Assembly: GCA_964457945.1 (NCBI GenBank)
Contig: CAYWFX010000016.1
Location: 1 to 64,000 of the forward strand
Source: PHAA01 sp964457945
Lineage (GTDB): Bacteria; Bacillota; Syntrophomonadia; Syntrophomonadales; Syntrophomonadaceae
Length of the DNA: 64,000 nt
Direction of reading: 5' to 3'
In this document: in pieces, positions 42,417-50,001 of the stretch
Layout of the letters: each line of letters starts with the position of its first letter
Position numbering within the stretch: the first letter of the stretch is position 1
Translations under genes and position numbers: made by a program
The notes under the pieces: model-generated
The model's database searches: none
Told to the model about the DNA's origin: nothing
Seen by the model: the letters and a program-made list of their open reading frames with translations, nothing else

Positions 42417-43271
42417 ATGAGGAAATCATTATTAGTTTTAATAACCTTATCATTGATCCTTATCCTTGCAGGTACAGCCAGTGCTGAAACCAGAGACAGA
42501 ACGGTTAATCTTGTTATAGGGCAGAGTCAAGCACAGATCAATGGTACAAGCGTGGCAATGTCGGCTCCAGCACAAGCGGTTAACGGAAGTACCCTGGTTC
42601 CCTTAAGGTTTATCAGTGAGGCTTTTGGTTGCGATGTTCAGTGGAATGGTGCTTTGAATACGGCAACTGTAAAATTTGTAGACCAAACTATCGAGGTGCC
42701 AATCGGAAAAAACTATGCTGTCATTAATGACGAAAAAAAGGATGTTCAGGTGCCGGCCCAAATAATTAAAGGAAGCACCTATGTTCCACTAAGATTCATT
42801 AGCGAAAATCTTGGCGCAAAAGTAGACTATAACGCAAAAACAAGTGCAATTTCTATTTCGATGAAAAAATATCTTAGTAAAGACCGGGGTTTTGAGATGG
42901 TCATTCCCGCTGATTGCGTAATAGATGAAGAAACAACTGACGGAGTAAAAATATCTGCCAATGGAACTAGTCAAATAATAGTAGGCTTAGCTGACAAAGG
43001 TGATGGTATCAACACAAGTAATTTTAATGTATTTGCAGAAGAATGCTTTAAGGAGTATGCAAGTAAAGACGGAGTGGTTACATCTGTTAAAGACGTCCGC
43101 GCGGTTCTTGCCTATAAGGAAGACGGGTTTGTTAATATTATCGCTTATAAATTATTAGATGATGGTATCTATTGTTGTACTTTCACTGCCTATAAAGCGT
43201 CACGTGATGGTAATCTTCTGGTTGGACAATTTGAGATAGTGCTGAACTCATTAAAAACTCCTGTTATTTAG
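42417..43271 (+). CDS. secreted copper amine oxidase N-terminal (stalk) domain protein
   Basis: 284 residues. A signal peptide (residues 1-22, LLVLITLSLILILAGTASA) is followed by the stalk domain (~28-145). This has two typical repeats, NGSTLVPLRFISEAFGCDVQW and GSTYVPLRFISENLGAKVDY. The C-terminal ~135 residues (YLSKDRGFEMVIPADCVIDE, NFNVFAEECFKEYAS) resemble a PsbP/LpqN-like fold. It is a surface protein without an enzyme signature. The upstream LytTR-type site makes it a candidate target of the AgrC/AgrA-like system. A clear terminator follows. Confidence 0.82.
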   Translation: MRKSLLVLITLSLILILAGTASAETRDRTVNLVIGQSQAQINGTSVAMSAPAQAVNGSTLVPLRFISEAFGCDVQWNGALNTATVKFVDQTIEVPIGKNYAVINDEKKDVQVPAQIIKGSTYVPLRFISENLGAKVDYNAKTSAISISMKKYLSKDRGFEMVIPADCVIDEETTDGVKISANGTSQIIVGLADKGDGINTSNFNVFAEECFKEYASKDGVVTSVKDVRAVLAYKEDGFVNIIAYKLLDDGIYCCTFTAYKASRDGNLLVGQFEIVLNSLKTPVI

Positions 43272-43337
43272 TAGCTAGAATAGAAAGCTTTACAATCTCC
43301 ACTGGTTGGTGATGATTTTGCGCTTCTAATAAAGCTT

Positions 43338-43364
43338 GAGCCTCGCTTGTGCGGGGCTTTTTAT
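43338..43364 (+). terminator. intrinsic terminator
   Basis: GAGCCTCGC-ttgt-GCGGGGCTTTTTAT, a compact GC-rich stem with a T run, 66 bases after the stalk gene. Confidence 0.85.
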
Positions 43365-43453
43365 ATACCCATTTGAGACTTTTGCATATTAGTTTAGCCC
43401 ATGAAGAGAAAGCTTAATAATAAGGATATTGACAAGATTACTAAACGTTATTA

Positions 43454-43534
43454 AGCGATCTTCCAGGTTTTTCAGCTATACGGCTGATGGCGGTAATATC
43501 AGCAAAATAGTATACTTAAGCTAATGAGTGATTG
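43454..43534 (+). repeat. upstream direct repeat, copy 1
   Basis: gcgatcttccaggtttttcag..cggtaatatcagcaaaatag and gtatacttaagctaatga match 44097-44166 over about 70 bases with a small gap. TATACT inside it could be a -10 element. Each copy lies directly before a small Lys-rich reading frame. Confidence 0.6.
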
Positions 43535-43714
43535 GCGGTTAAAGCTACAAAAAGGAGAGGGAACTTTAAACATGAATTATCGGAATTTAAATTAGCAAAG
43601 GGAACCATACAATTCCCTATAGAAAAGCCACTGCCTTATGAGTTAATAAGCAAGATAGTTAAATTTAGAGTTGCTGAGAATATAAAAAAAGCAGAAGGTA
43701 AAAAGAAGAAATAA
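43532..43714 (+). pseudogene. C-terminal fragment of a DUF1801 (YdhG-like) protein
   Basis: 60 codons. ELSEFKLAKGTIQFPIEKPL then YELISKIVKFRVAENIKKAE matches the end of DUF1801/iron-chaperone-like proteins, normally ~120 residues. The TTG at 43532 follows a stop directly and abuts the direct repeat, so the N-terminal half was replaced. It could still be translated from TTG but lacks a good ribosome binding site. Confidence 0.6.
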
Positions 43715-43728
43715 GAGGAGGTATGGTT

Positions 43729-44046
43729 ATGGATCAATTTGAAAAGGTAACGATAGTTAAGAAAGCCAATATCTATTTTGATGGAAAAGTGACTAGCAGA
43801 ACGGTTCTATTTGCAAATGGTGAAAAGAAAACATTAGGTATTATGCTGCCTGGTGAATACGAATTTAGCACCTCTAACAAAGAAATTATGGAAATTGTAC
43901 AAGGAAATCTTGAAGTGAAATTACCTGGCAGCAGTGACTGGCATACCTTCACAAGTGGGGAATCATTTGAGGTAGCAGCAGAATCTAAATTTAATCTAAT
44001 AGTGAACGAAACTACTGATTATTGCTGTTCATATATTGAACGCTAG
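43729..44046 (+). CDS. ppnP: pyrimidine/purine nucleoside phosphorylase PpnP
   Basis: 105 residues from the ATG at 43729; the ATG at 43723 touches the Shine-Dalgarno gaggagg. It is a one-domain cupin of the DUF1255/PpnP family: FEKVTIVKKANIYFDGKVTS, RTVLFANGEKKTLGIMLPGEYEF, EIMEIVQGNLEVKLPGSSDW and CCSYIER at the end. PpnP splits nucleosides with phosphate to base and ribose-1-phosphate. The length matches E. coli PpnP (94) with a few extra residues. It lies nine bases after the DUF1801 fragment. Confidence 0.9.
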   Translation: MDQFEKVTIVKKANIYFDGKVTSRTVLFANGEKKTLGIMLPGEYEFSTSNKEIMEIVQGNLEVKLPGSSDWHTFTSGESFEVAAESKFNLIVNETTDYCCSYIER

Positions 44047-44059
44047 GAGTTAATAAATA

Positions 44060-44080
44060 TGAGCATCTACTGAGAAGAGA
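44060..44080 (+). repeat. truncated repeat-family terminator T7
   Basis: TGAGCATCTACTGAGA-agagattat keeps the left arm and loop of the T family but lost the right arm and T run, so it should not terminate. Confidence 0.5.
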
Positions 44081-44096
44081 TTATAATACTTGTGAA

Positions 44097-44166
44097 GCGA
44101 CCACGAGTTTTTTCAGTATAGCGGTAATATCAGCAAGAGAGTATACTTAAGCTAATGATTGATGGG
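44097..44166 (+). repeat. upstream direct repeat, copy 2
   Basis: Second copy of the ~70-base repeat at 43454 (tttttcagtatagcggtaatatcagcaagagag, then gtatacttaagctaatga). It leads into the small Lys-rich gene at 44178. Confidence 0.6.
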
Positions 44167-44177
44167 AGGTAATTACT

Positions 44178-44294
44178 ATGGCAGATAAAAGTCCTAAGAA
44201 AAAGGAAGAAAAGAAGAAGAAGGCTGAAAAAAGTGCTGCTGACCCAACATCTACTTCAACAGCGCCAGCGAAAAAGCCCAAAAAAACATATTGA
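44178..44294 (+). CDS. tiny Lys/Ala-rich protein
   Basis: 38 residues with gatgggaggt upstream: MADKSPKKKEEKKKKAEKSA, then a Thr/Ser/Pro stretch and KKPKKTY. Extremely basic and probably disordered. Its own repeat-derived upstream region and terminator (T8) make it look like an independent transcription unit. Function unknown. Confidence 0.5.
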   Translation: MADKSPKKKEEKKKKAEKSAADPTSTSTAPAKKPKKTY

Positions 44295-44320
44295 TGACGA
44301 GAAATTATGTTGTGGATACT

Positions 44321-44354
44321 ACTGCATCTGCCGAAAGGTAGGTGCTTTTTTTAA
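44321..44354 (+). terminator. repeat-family terminator T8
   Basis: ACTGCATCTGCC-gaaa-GGTAGGTGCTTTTTTTAA, the family stem extended by one pair and with the longest T run of the set. Confidence 0.8.
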
Positions 44355-44455
44355 TTGAAAATATTATTTATTTACGCTCATTTAAAGGGTTATCTTTAGT
44401 AGAGTAGAATAAAGTTGTATATAGTCGAAATATTGATTTGATAGGGGGCGGGCAT

Positions 44456-44884
44456 ATGTGGAAAGAGTTTCGCCAATTTGCTATGAAGGGCAATGTAATT
44501 GATTTGGCAGTAGGTGTTATTATCGGAGCTGCATTTGGTAAGGTCATTACCTCTTTTGTAAGTGATGTATTAATGCCTCCCATTGGACTGTTATTAGGTA
44601 AAGTGGATTTCTCCAATCTGTACATCAACTTGTCCAGACAACACTTTGATTCTATGGCAGAAGCAAGTAAAGCCGGAGCGCCATTATTAAAATATGGTGC
44701 ATTTCTAAATAGTGTTATCGATTTTGCTATCGTAGCTTTTGTGATATTTATCTTTGTTAAACAGATAAATAAATTTAAAAAACAAGAAAAAGCCTCCGAA
44801 CCTGAGACGAAATTATGTCCATATTGTTGTTCAAGCATACCGATAAAGGCCAGTCGTTGTCCTTCCTGTACATCTGAACTATAA
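44456..44884 (+). CDS. mscL: large-conductance mechanosensitive channel MscL with C-terminal zinc ribbon
   Basis: 142 residues from the ATG at 44456 (gataggggg upstream). The start MWKEFRQFAMKGNVIDLAVG.. and TM1 VIIGAAFGKVITSFVSDVLMPP are highly characteristic. TM2 is VIDFAIVAFVIFIFVKQINKF. It opens under membrane tension to release solutes during osmotic downshock. After the usual cytoplasmic helix the protein ends with two CxxC pairs (CPYCCSSIPIKASRCPSCTSEL; one near residue 120, one near 137), a zinc ribbon found in a subset of Firmicutes MscL. Confidence 0.95.
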   Translation: MWKEFRQFAMKGNVIDLAVGVIIGAAFGKVITSFVSDVLMPPIGLLLGKVDFSNLYINLSRQHFDSMAEASKAGAPLLKYGAFLNSVIDFAIVAFVIFIFVKQINKFKKQEKASEPETKLCPYCCSSIPIKASRCPSCTSEL

Positions 44885-44941
44885 AAGATATTATAAATAG
44901 GCTCTTTTTAATAGAGTATTAATGTTAAAGGGGTATATATA

Positions 44942-46975
44942 ATGAGCATATATAGAACCTCCGAAATAGCCCCAGGCATATATTGGGTGGGTGGAAGCGG
45001 CCAGGATGGAGGCCTTCATTGTAACCCTTATCTCGTAGTGGATAATGAGGAAGCGGTTTTAATAGATCCAGGGTCGGTGCTTGATTTTGAATATGTATTT
45101 GAAAATGTCTGCAGAATTGTTCCGCTGGAAAAAATTAAGTATGTTATTCTCCATCACCAGGACCCCGATTTTTGCTCCAGTGTGCCCCTATTTGAAGAGA
45201 AAGGGGCCAAGTTCACTATTGTAACTCACTGGAGGACGCAGACTATTGTCAAGTATTACGGTATCAAGTCTCCTTATTATTTAGTGAATGAGCATGAACA
45301 CGGCTTGGTTTTAAAATCCGGTAGAGCCCTCACTTTTGTACCTACCCCTTATCTGCATTTTCCTGGAGCCATTGCTACTTATGATAAACAGTCCAAAACC
45401 TTGTTTAGTAGTGACCTTTTTGGTGCCTTTTCTTATGAATGGACACTTTATGCTGATGATTATTATATGGAAAGGATGAAAACTTTTCATGAACATTACA
45501 TGCCTTCCAATGATATATTAAGGCCGGTTATGGAGCTGATGCTGGGAATTGATATTGCTATGATAGCCCCTCAACATGGGTCAATTATAATTAATAATAT
45601 AGCTGATCATATCAAGGCTTTACGGGATTTGGAATGTGGTGCATTCCTAACGCCAATAAAAAGGGATTTGGCTAAGGCCGGGGGTTACAGGTTGGTCTGT
45701 AGTACGATTTTGAAAAGATATGTTTCGATATTTAACAAGAACGAGGTTTTAGATCTTATTAAGGACATGGATCTTACTCTGGATAATGAGACTATGGAGA
45801 TAACGGACTATAATTACCGGGGCAGCATATTATGGGATTTGCTTTTTGAAAAGGTTTTGGCGCAAAAGGGTTTGCAATGGCTATTTGTCATTGAGCCCCT
45901 GGTACAGAAACTATCTAAAGAATATGATATAGAATTGCCAGAGATATTCAAGACTACTCTTTTTAAGGTAGAGGAAGAAATTACTAGTCTTAACCGCGAA
46001 AATGCCTTGTTGAAGGAAATTAATGCCAAACTTAGTAACAGCATCAATGAAGCTCAGGAAACGCTTACCAAAGACTCGGTAACGGGTATGTATAATTATG
46101 ATTTCTTTAAAAAATATCTGGCTACAGAGCTTAAAGATTTGTTAGCAGAAGGTTCACAACAAAATCCGGGGCTTATCATTATGAGTCTGGATAATGCATC
46201 TAAGATTAAATTTTCCTATGGTGATGATGAAGTTGATGAGACCTTACGAAGCATTGTTTATATAGCCAATAATTTAAAGGACGAAAAAACCGTTATTTTC
46301 AGGCTGCAAGGCACCACTCTGGCGGCTTATCTTCCCCACACCAGCCGGGAAATGGCGGTGGATTTGGCGGAAAGGTTAAGAAATACGATTAGTGCTTCGG
46401 AGAAGTTTATAGTTAATACTACCGTATCCATAGGTCTAATGTGTCTGGATGAACTCAAGGAACAGAATAACTATATTAATAATCCGGCTGATGTCCTGTA
46501 TAATACTGCCAACTTAAGAGTCAGGTTGGCTAAAAATATGGGGATGAACATTGTGTGCAGCAGTTCTTCATTGGAGCACTATCAGGAAGAGATAGCAAAA
46601 ATATTGATTGTTGATACGGATGAAGTAAATATTGATGTATTGCAGACCTTCCTGGAAAATATGAAATATAAAGTTTTTACCGCTCATGATGGAATAGAAG
46701 CTCTGGCGATTTCAGAAAAAGAGACGCTTGATCTTATCATCTCAGAGATCATGATACCTAAAATGGATGGTTTTCTGGTGAGGGAAAAACTATTGATGCA
46801 GTCCCATATCAAGAATATTCCCTTTATTATTGTTTCACACTTGAAAAACGACGACTCGATTCAGCGGGCCGCAGCCCTACAGGTAAAACATTATTTTAGA
46901 AAACCATATATGCTTTCCGAGTTGCTGGGAGTAATCAAAAATCTAGTCAAGGGCAGGCTAAGCGATGAGTATTAG
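44942..46975 (+). CDS. MBL-fold / degenerate GGDEF / receiver hybrid regulator
   Basis: 677 residues. Residues 1-250 are a metallo-beta-lactamase/flavodiiron-like domain (GLHCNPYLVVDNEEAVLIDPG, HHQDPDFCSS, FSSDLFGAF, APQHGS) with HHQDPD where flavodiiron enzymes have HxExDH. This is the oxygen-binding diiron (ODP-like) variant. A helical linker (~250-370) follows. Then comes a GGDEF-type domain (~375-535, DSVTGMYNYDFFKKYL) whose active site reads RLQGTTLAAYLP, so it is not a cyclase. The last is a receiver domain (~552-675) with IVDTDEVN and Lys in FRKPY, but Glu602 in place of the phospho-Asp (LIISEIMIPKMDG). It overlaps the next gene by 11 bases. Probably an oxygen/redox-linked regulatory protein of the polysaccharide operon. 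Confidence 0.85.
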   Translation: MSIYRTSEIAPGIYWVGGSGQDGGLHCNPYLVVDNEEAVLIDPGSVLDFEYVFENVCRIVPLEKIKYVILHHQDPDFCSSVPLFEEKGAKFTIVTHWRTQTIVKYYGIKSPYYLVNEHEHGLVLKSGRALTFVPTPYLHFPGAIATYDKQSKTLFSSDLFGAFSYEWTLYADDYYMERMKTFHEHYMPSNDILRPVMELMLGIDIAMIAPQHGSIIINNIADHIKALRDLECGAFLTPIKRDLAKAGGYRLVCSTILKRYVSIFNKNEVLDLIKDMDLTLDNETMEITDYNYRGSILWDLLFEKVLAQKGLQWLFVIEPLVQKLSKEYDIELPEIFKTTLFKVEEEITSLNRENALLKEINAKLSNSINEAQETLTKDSVTGMYNYDFFKKYLATELKDLLAEGSQQNPGLIIMSLDNASKIKFSYGDDEVDETLRSIVYIANNLKDEKTVIFRLQGTTLAAYLPHTSREMAVDLAERLRNTISASEKFIVNTTVSIGLMCLDELKEQNNYINNPADVLYNTANLRVRLAKNMGMNIVCSSSSLEHYQEEIAKILIVDTDEVNIDVLQTFLENMKYKVFTAHDGIEALAISEKETLDLIISEIMIPKMDGFLVREKLLMQSHIKNIPFIIVSHLKNDDSIQRAAALQVKHYFRKPYMLSELLGVIKNLVKGRLSDEY

Positions 46976-49900
46976 TGTTGGAATTGGTTTGCTGGCCGTT
47001 GTGCTGCTGCTTTATTTTGACGTCCTGCTGGTATGCCGCCTGATTATTAATAAGCTGAAAAATGAGCAGGTTAAAGAAGTAAATAAACAAGAAAAAGCGT
47101 TTCTAATGAAATTAATATCTGGTTTAGTTTTGGAATACAAAGACAAAGTGCAGATTACAGACTATTTTGAGATGAAGCAATCAGTCAAATTAGATAAGCT
47201 AAGGCAAGAGAATATTGGGCAATCAGTTAACATTTATAGTTACGAAAAGAAATATATAAGACGACTTAATTCAGCTTTCCGAGTTAGAAGAATGGAGGCG
47301 GCAGTTCAACTAGGTTTGCTGGCCAGCCCAAATGGCAGATTAGCATTAGAAAATATGATACTTCAGGAGAAGGATTATCCGGTAAAGTTATATATGGCTA
47401 ATGCGCTGTCTGATATTGCTGAACCAGATTCAATACCGATCCTGGTTGCATCATTAGTAAACACCAGTCATTGGTACCGTGATAAAGTAAACATGTTGAT
47501 TGCAGATTTTGGCGAATCCTTCAATTTATATCTGCCGCAAATTATCAAAAGTCCTAAGATTGAAATTAAGGAGCTAATAGTCGACTTTGCATCAGTTTAC
47601 TTTTCCCGGGAGCTGCCATCTTATCTGATTAATCTGGTTGATAACGCAGATATTAGCATTAATGAATTGCCGCTTATGTACGGACAAAGTGGGACTGCCT
47701 GCTGTGCCAGTTGTATTAATGGCAGCACTGTGATAAGCGATGGTCAGAGATTATGCCGGTTTAAAGGATCGGTAAGACCTGATTATAAGTGCAAGCACTA
47801 CGAGCTTCTGCCAGTTAGTGTTAACGTGGCGGAGAATTATCGTAAATTAGTATATAAAGCGGCCGGTGTTTTGGGAAATTTTTATCCGCGAGTTCTAAAT
47901 GATAATAAGTACTTGAACTCAGCCGATATTGAATTGCAAAACATAGCAATTACTGCTCTGGCTAATTTTAGGACTGTAGAAAGCATTAACAAACTAATTG
48001 GCTATTTAAAGTATGAAGATACGGCTAGAAGTGCTGTCCATGCAATATCTGAAATCATTGAAAAAAATCAGGAATATATTAATACCCTGATAGATTTATT
48101 CAATGTTGAACGGGATATAAGTATCAAACCAAGATTGGCTGAGATTCTCGCAGCTAAAATTGAGTACTTTATTATGAAATTAAATAGCAGAAACCGCAAT
48201 ACCGCTGCTGAAATCATCAAAGAGATATTACTGCTTAACAGAAGCAGTGAGGTTATTGATTTTCTGAATAAAAACAAAGATATTGACCTGGAAAATGAAC
48301 TAGCCGATATTATTAATGAGACTGTTCCTCTATCAACTACTCTGGAGAAAGAATTTTGCACTTACCTGAATGAACGCTTACTTAATAAATGTGGGCTTAA
48401 CCGTTGTGAACTCATTCTGAGCAAAAGGCAGGAGAAGAAGGACTTTAAGCTTATTAGGCTGCTATATTCACTAATGATAGCAATATTCCTGCTTTTCCCA
48501 GTTATCTACTGTGCCCGGCACTACGATATACTGTTCGACCTAGCACCGATTCAGCAGCTACGAATTTTTGTGGTCGATTTCAATTATTACCTGGCCTTTT
48601 ATTCTATTGCCATTAATTTAATCTACCTGGGCCTTTTAGTTCTTTCTTATTTTAAAGTTAAACAGCAATATAGACTATGGAAGATAAAAAACACATCGCT
48701 GCTTTTCAAAAATAAAATACTGCCTTCAATTTCCATTATTGCTCCAGCCTATAACGAAGAGAAGACCATCATTGAGAGTGCCAATTCTTTGCTTAATCTA
48801 AAATATCCGGATTACGAACTGATTATTGTTAATGACGGTTCCCAGGATAGCACTCTGAATGTATTGATAAAGTACTATGACCTGATCCGAGTAGACTACG
48901 TTTTTGAATACAGATTGAACACTAGGGCAGTGAGGGGTGTATATATGAACCATTCCCTGCCCAAGCTAATCGTTGTTGATAAAGAAAATGGCGGTAAAGC
49001 TGATTCTTTAAACGCTGGTATCAATATCTCTAATAAGGAATACTTCTGTGGTATTGATGCTGACTCCCTATTAGAAGATGATGCTTTGCTAAAGCTGGCT
49101 TCGCTTACATTAGATGAAGGTACTGAAACTCCGGCCCTGGGGGGGAATATTTTCCCGATCAACGGCTGCACAATTGAACGGGGCCAGATTAAAGATATTA
49201 GCATACCAGAAAACAAGCTGGCTAGATTTCAAACCATCGAATATATCCGAGCTTTCATGGCGGGGCGTTTAGGATGGGCAGCGCTTAATAGCTTGCTCAT
49301 TATTTCGGGAGCGTTTGGGCTTTTCAGAAAAGAAAGGGTAATTAGCATTGGCGGATATCTTACCAGTAGTGGTAAATATGCCAAGGACACGGTTGGTGAG
49401 GATATGGAACTGGTGGTTCGTATTAGCCGGCTGATGCGAGAATTCCATCATAAGTACCGAATTTGCTATGCCTTTAATGCTAACTGTTGGACTGAAGTCC
49501 CGGAGGATTTAAAAAGCTTAAAAAATCAGAGATATAGATGGCATAGAGGATTAATTGATATCCTTACCTTTCATAAACACATGCTTTTCAACCCTCGCTA
49601 TGGTAGAACCGGATTATTTGCCTTGCCGTATTTCTTCATTTTTGAAATGATAGGACCGATCATTGAAGTTCAAGGCTATTTAATGGTATTTGTAGCATAC
49701 TTCATGGGACTTTTGAACGCGGAGATTGCCCTGCTGCTTTTTATTTCCACGATTTTAATGGGGGTGCTGATTTCTATAGCCTCATTGTTGATAGCAGAAA
49801 AAGATATCAAGTATTTCCGGCTGAAAGACATCTTGATTTTAATCTTATATGCGGTCATTGAGAATTTTGGTCCCCGCCAGCTGTTTAGTTTTTGGCGGGT

Positions 49901-50000
49901 GGGAGGATATTTGAATATGCTTAAGCAGCCAACTGGATGGGGTAAAGCTGAAAGAAAGGGTTTTGCTGCTATCAATTCTGCAGCCGAGGTGGAAAGCTAA
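46965..50000 (+). CDS. HEAT-repeat/GT2 membrane polysaccharide synthase
   Basis: 1011 residues. An N-terminal membrane helix is followed by ~350 residues of HEAT-like helical repeats (~85-430; e.g. RRMEAAVQLGLLASPNGRLA, LQNIAITALANFRTVESINKL). An insert has a possible metal site (CCASC..RLCRF..CKHY, ~240-270). Two membrane helices (~505-565) precede a family 2 glycosyltransferase domain: SIIAPAYNEEKTIIESANSL, VNDGSQDST, DKENGGKADSLNAG, DADSLLED, EDMELVVR and the processive QxxRW-type QRYRW. C-terminal membrane helices complete the synthase (~880-960). The order fits hyaluronan/PGA/cellulose-type synthases. The HEAT part may recruit the regulator encoded upstream. Confidence 0.9.
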   Translation: MSISVGIGLLAVVLLLYFDVLLVCRLIINKLKNEQVKEVNKQEKAFLMKLISGLVLEYKDKVQITDYFEMKQSVKLDKLRQENIGQSVNIYSYEKKYIRRLNSAFRVRRMEAAVQLGLLASPNGRLALENMILQEKDYPVKLYMANALSDIAEPDSIPILVASLVNTSHWYRDKVNMLIADFGESFNLYLPQIIKSPKIEIKELIVDFASVYFSRELPSYLINLVDNADISINELPLMYGQSGTACCASCINGSTVISDGQRLCRFKGSVRPDYKCKHYELLPVSVNVAENYRKLVYKAAGVLGNFYPRVLNDNKYLNSADIELQNIAITALANFRTVESINKLIGYLKYEDTARSAVHAISEIIEKNQEYINTLIDLFNVERDISIKPRLAEILAAKIEYFIMKLNSRNRNTAAEIIKEILLLNRSSEVIDFLNKNKDIDLENELADIINETVPLSTTLEKEFCTYLNERLLNKCGLNRCELILSKRQEKKDFKLIRLLYSLMIAIFLLFPVIYCARHYDILFDLAPIQQLRIFVVDFNYYLAFYSIAINLIYLGLLVLSYFKVKQQYRLWKIKNTSLLFKNKILPSISIIAPAYNEEKTIIESANSLLNLKYPDYELIIVNDGSQDSTLNVLIKYYDLIRVDYVFEYRLNTRAVRGVYMNHSLPKLIVVDKENGGKADSLNAGINISNKEYFCGIDADSLLEDDALLKLASLTLDEGTETPALGGNIFPINGCTIERGQIKDISIPENKLARFQTIEYIRAFMAGRLGWAALNSLLIISGAFGLFRKERVISIGGYLTSSGKYAKDTVGEDMELVVRISRLMREFHHKYRICYAFNANCWTEVPEDLKSLKNQRYRWHRGLIDILTFHKHMLFNPRYGRTGLFALPYFFIFEMIGPIIEVQGYLMVFVAYFMGLLNAEIALLLFISTILMGVLISIASLLIAEKDIKYFRLKDILILILYAVIENFGPRQLFSFWRVGGYLNMLKQPTGWGKAERKGFAAINSAAEVES

Positions 50001-50001
50001 T

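Noticed and set aside
44942..46975. Active diguanylate cyclase
   Set aside because: The GGDEF signature is replaced by RLQGTTLAAYLP, so cyclase activity is unlikely.
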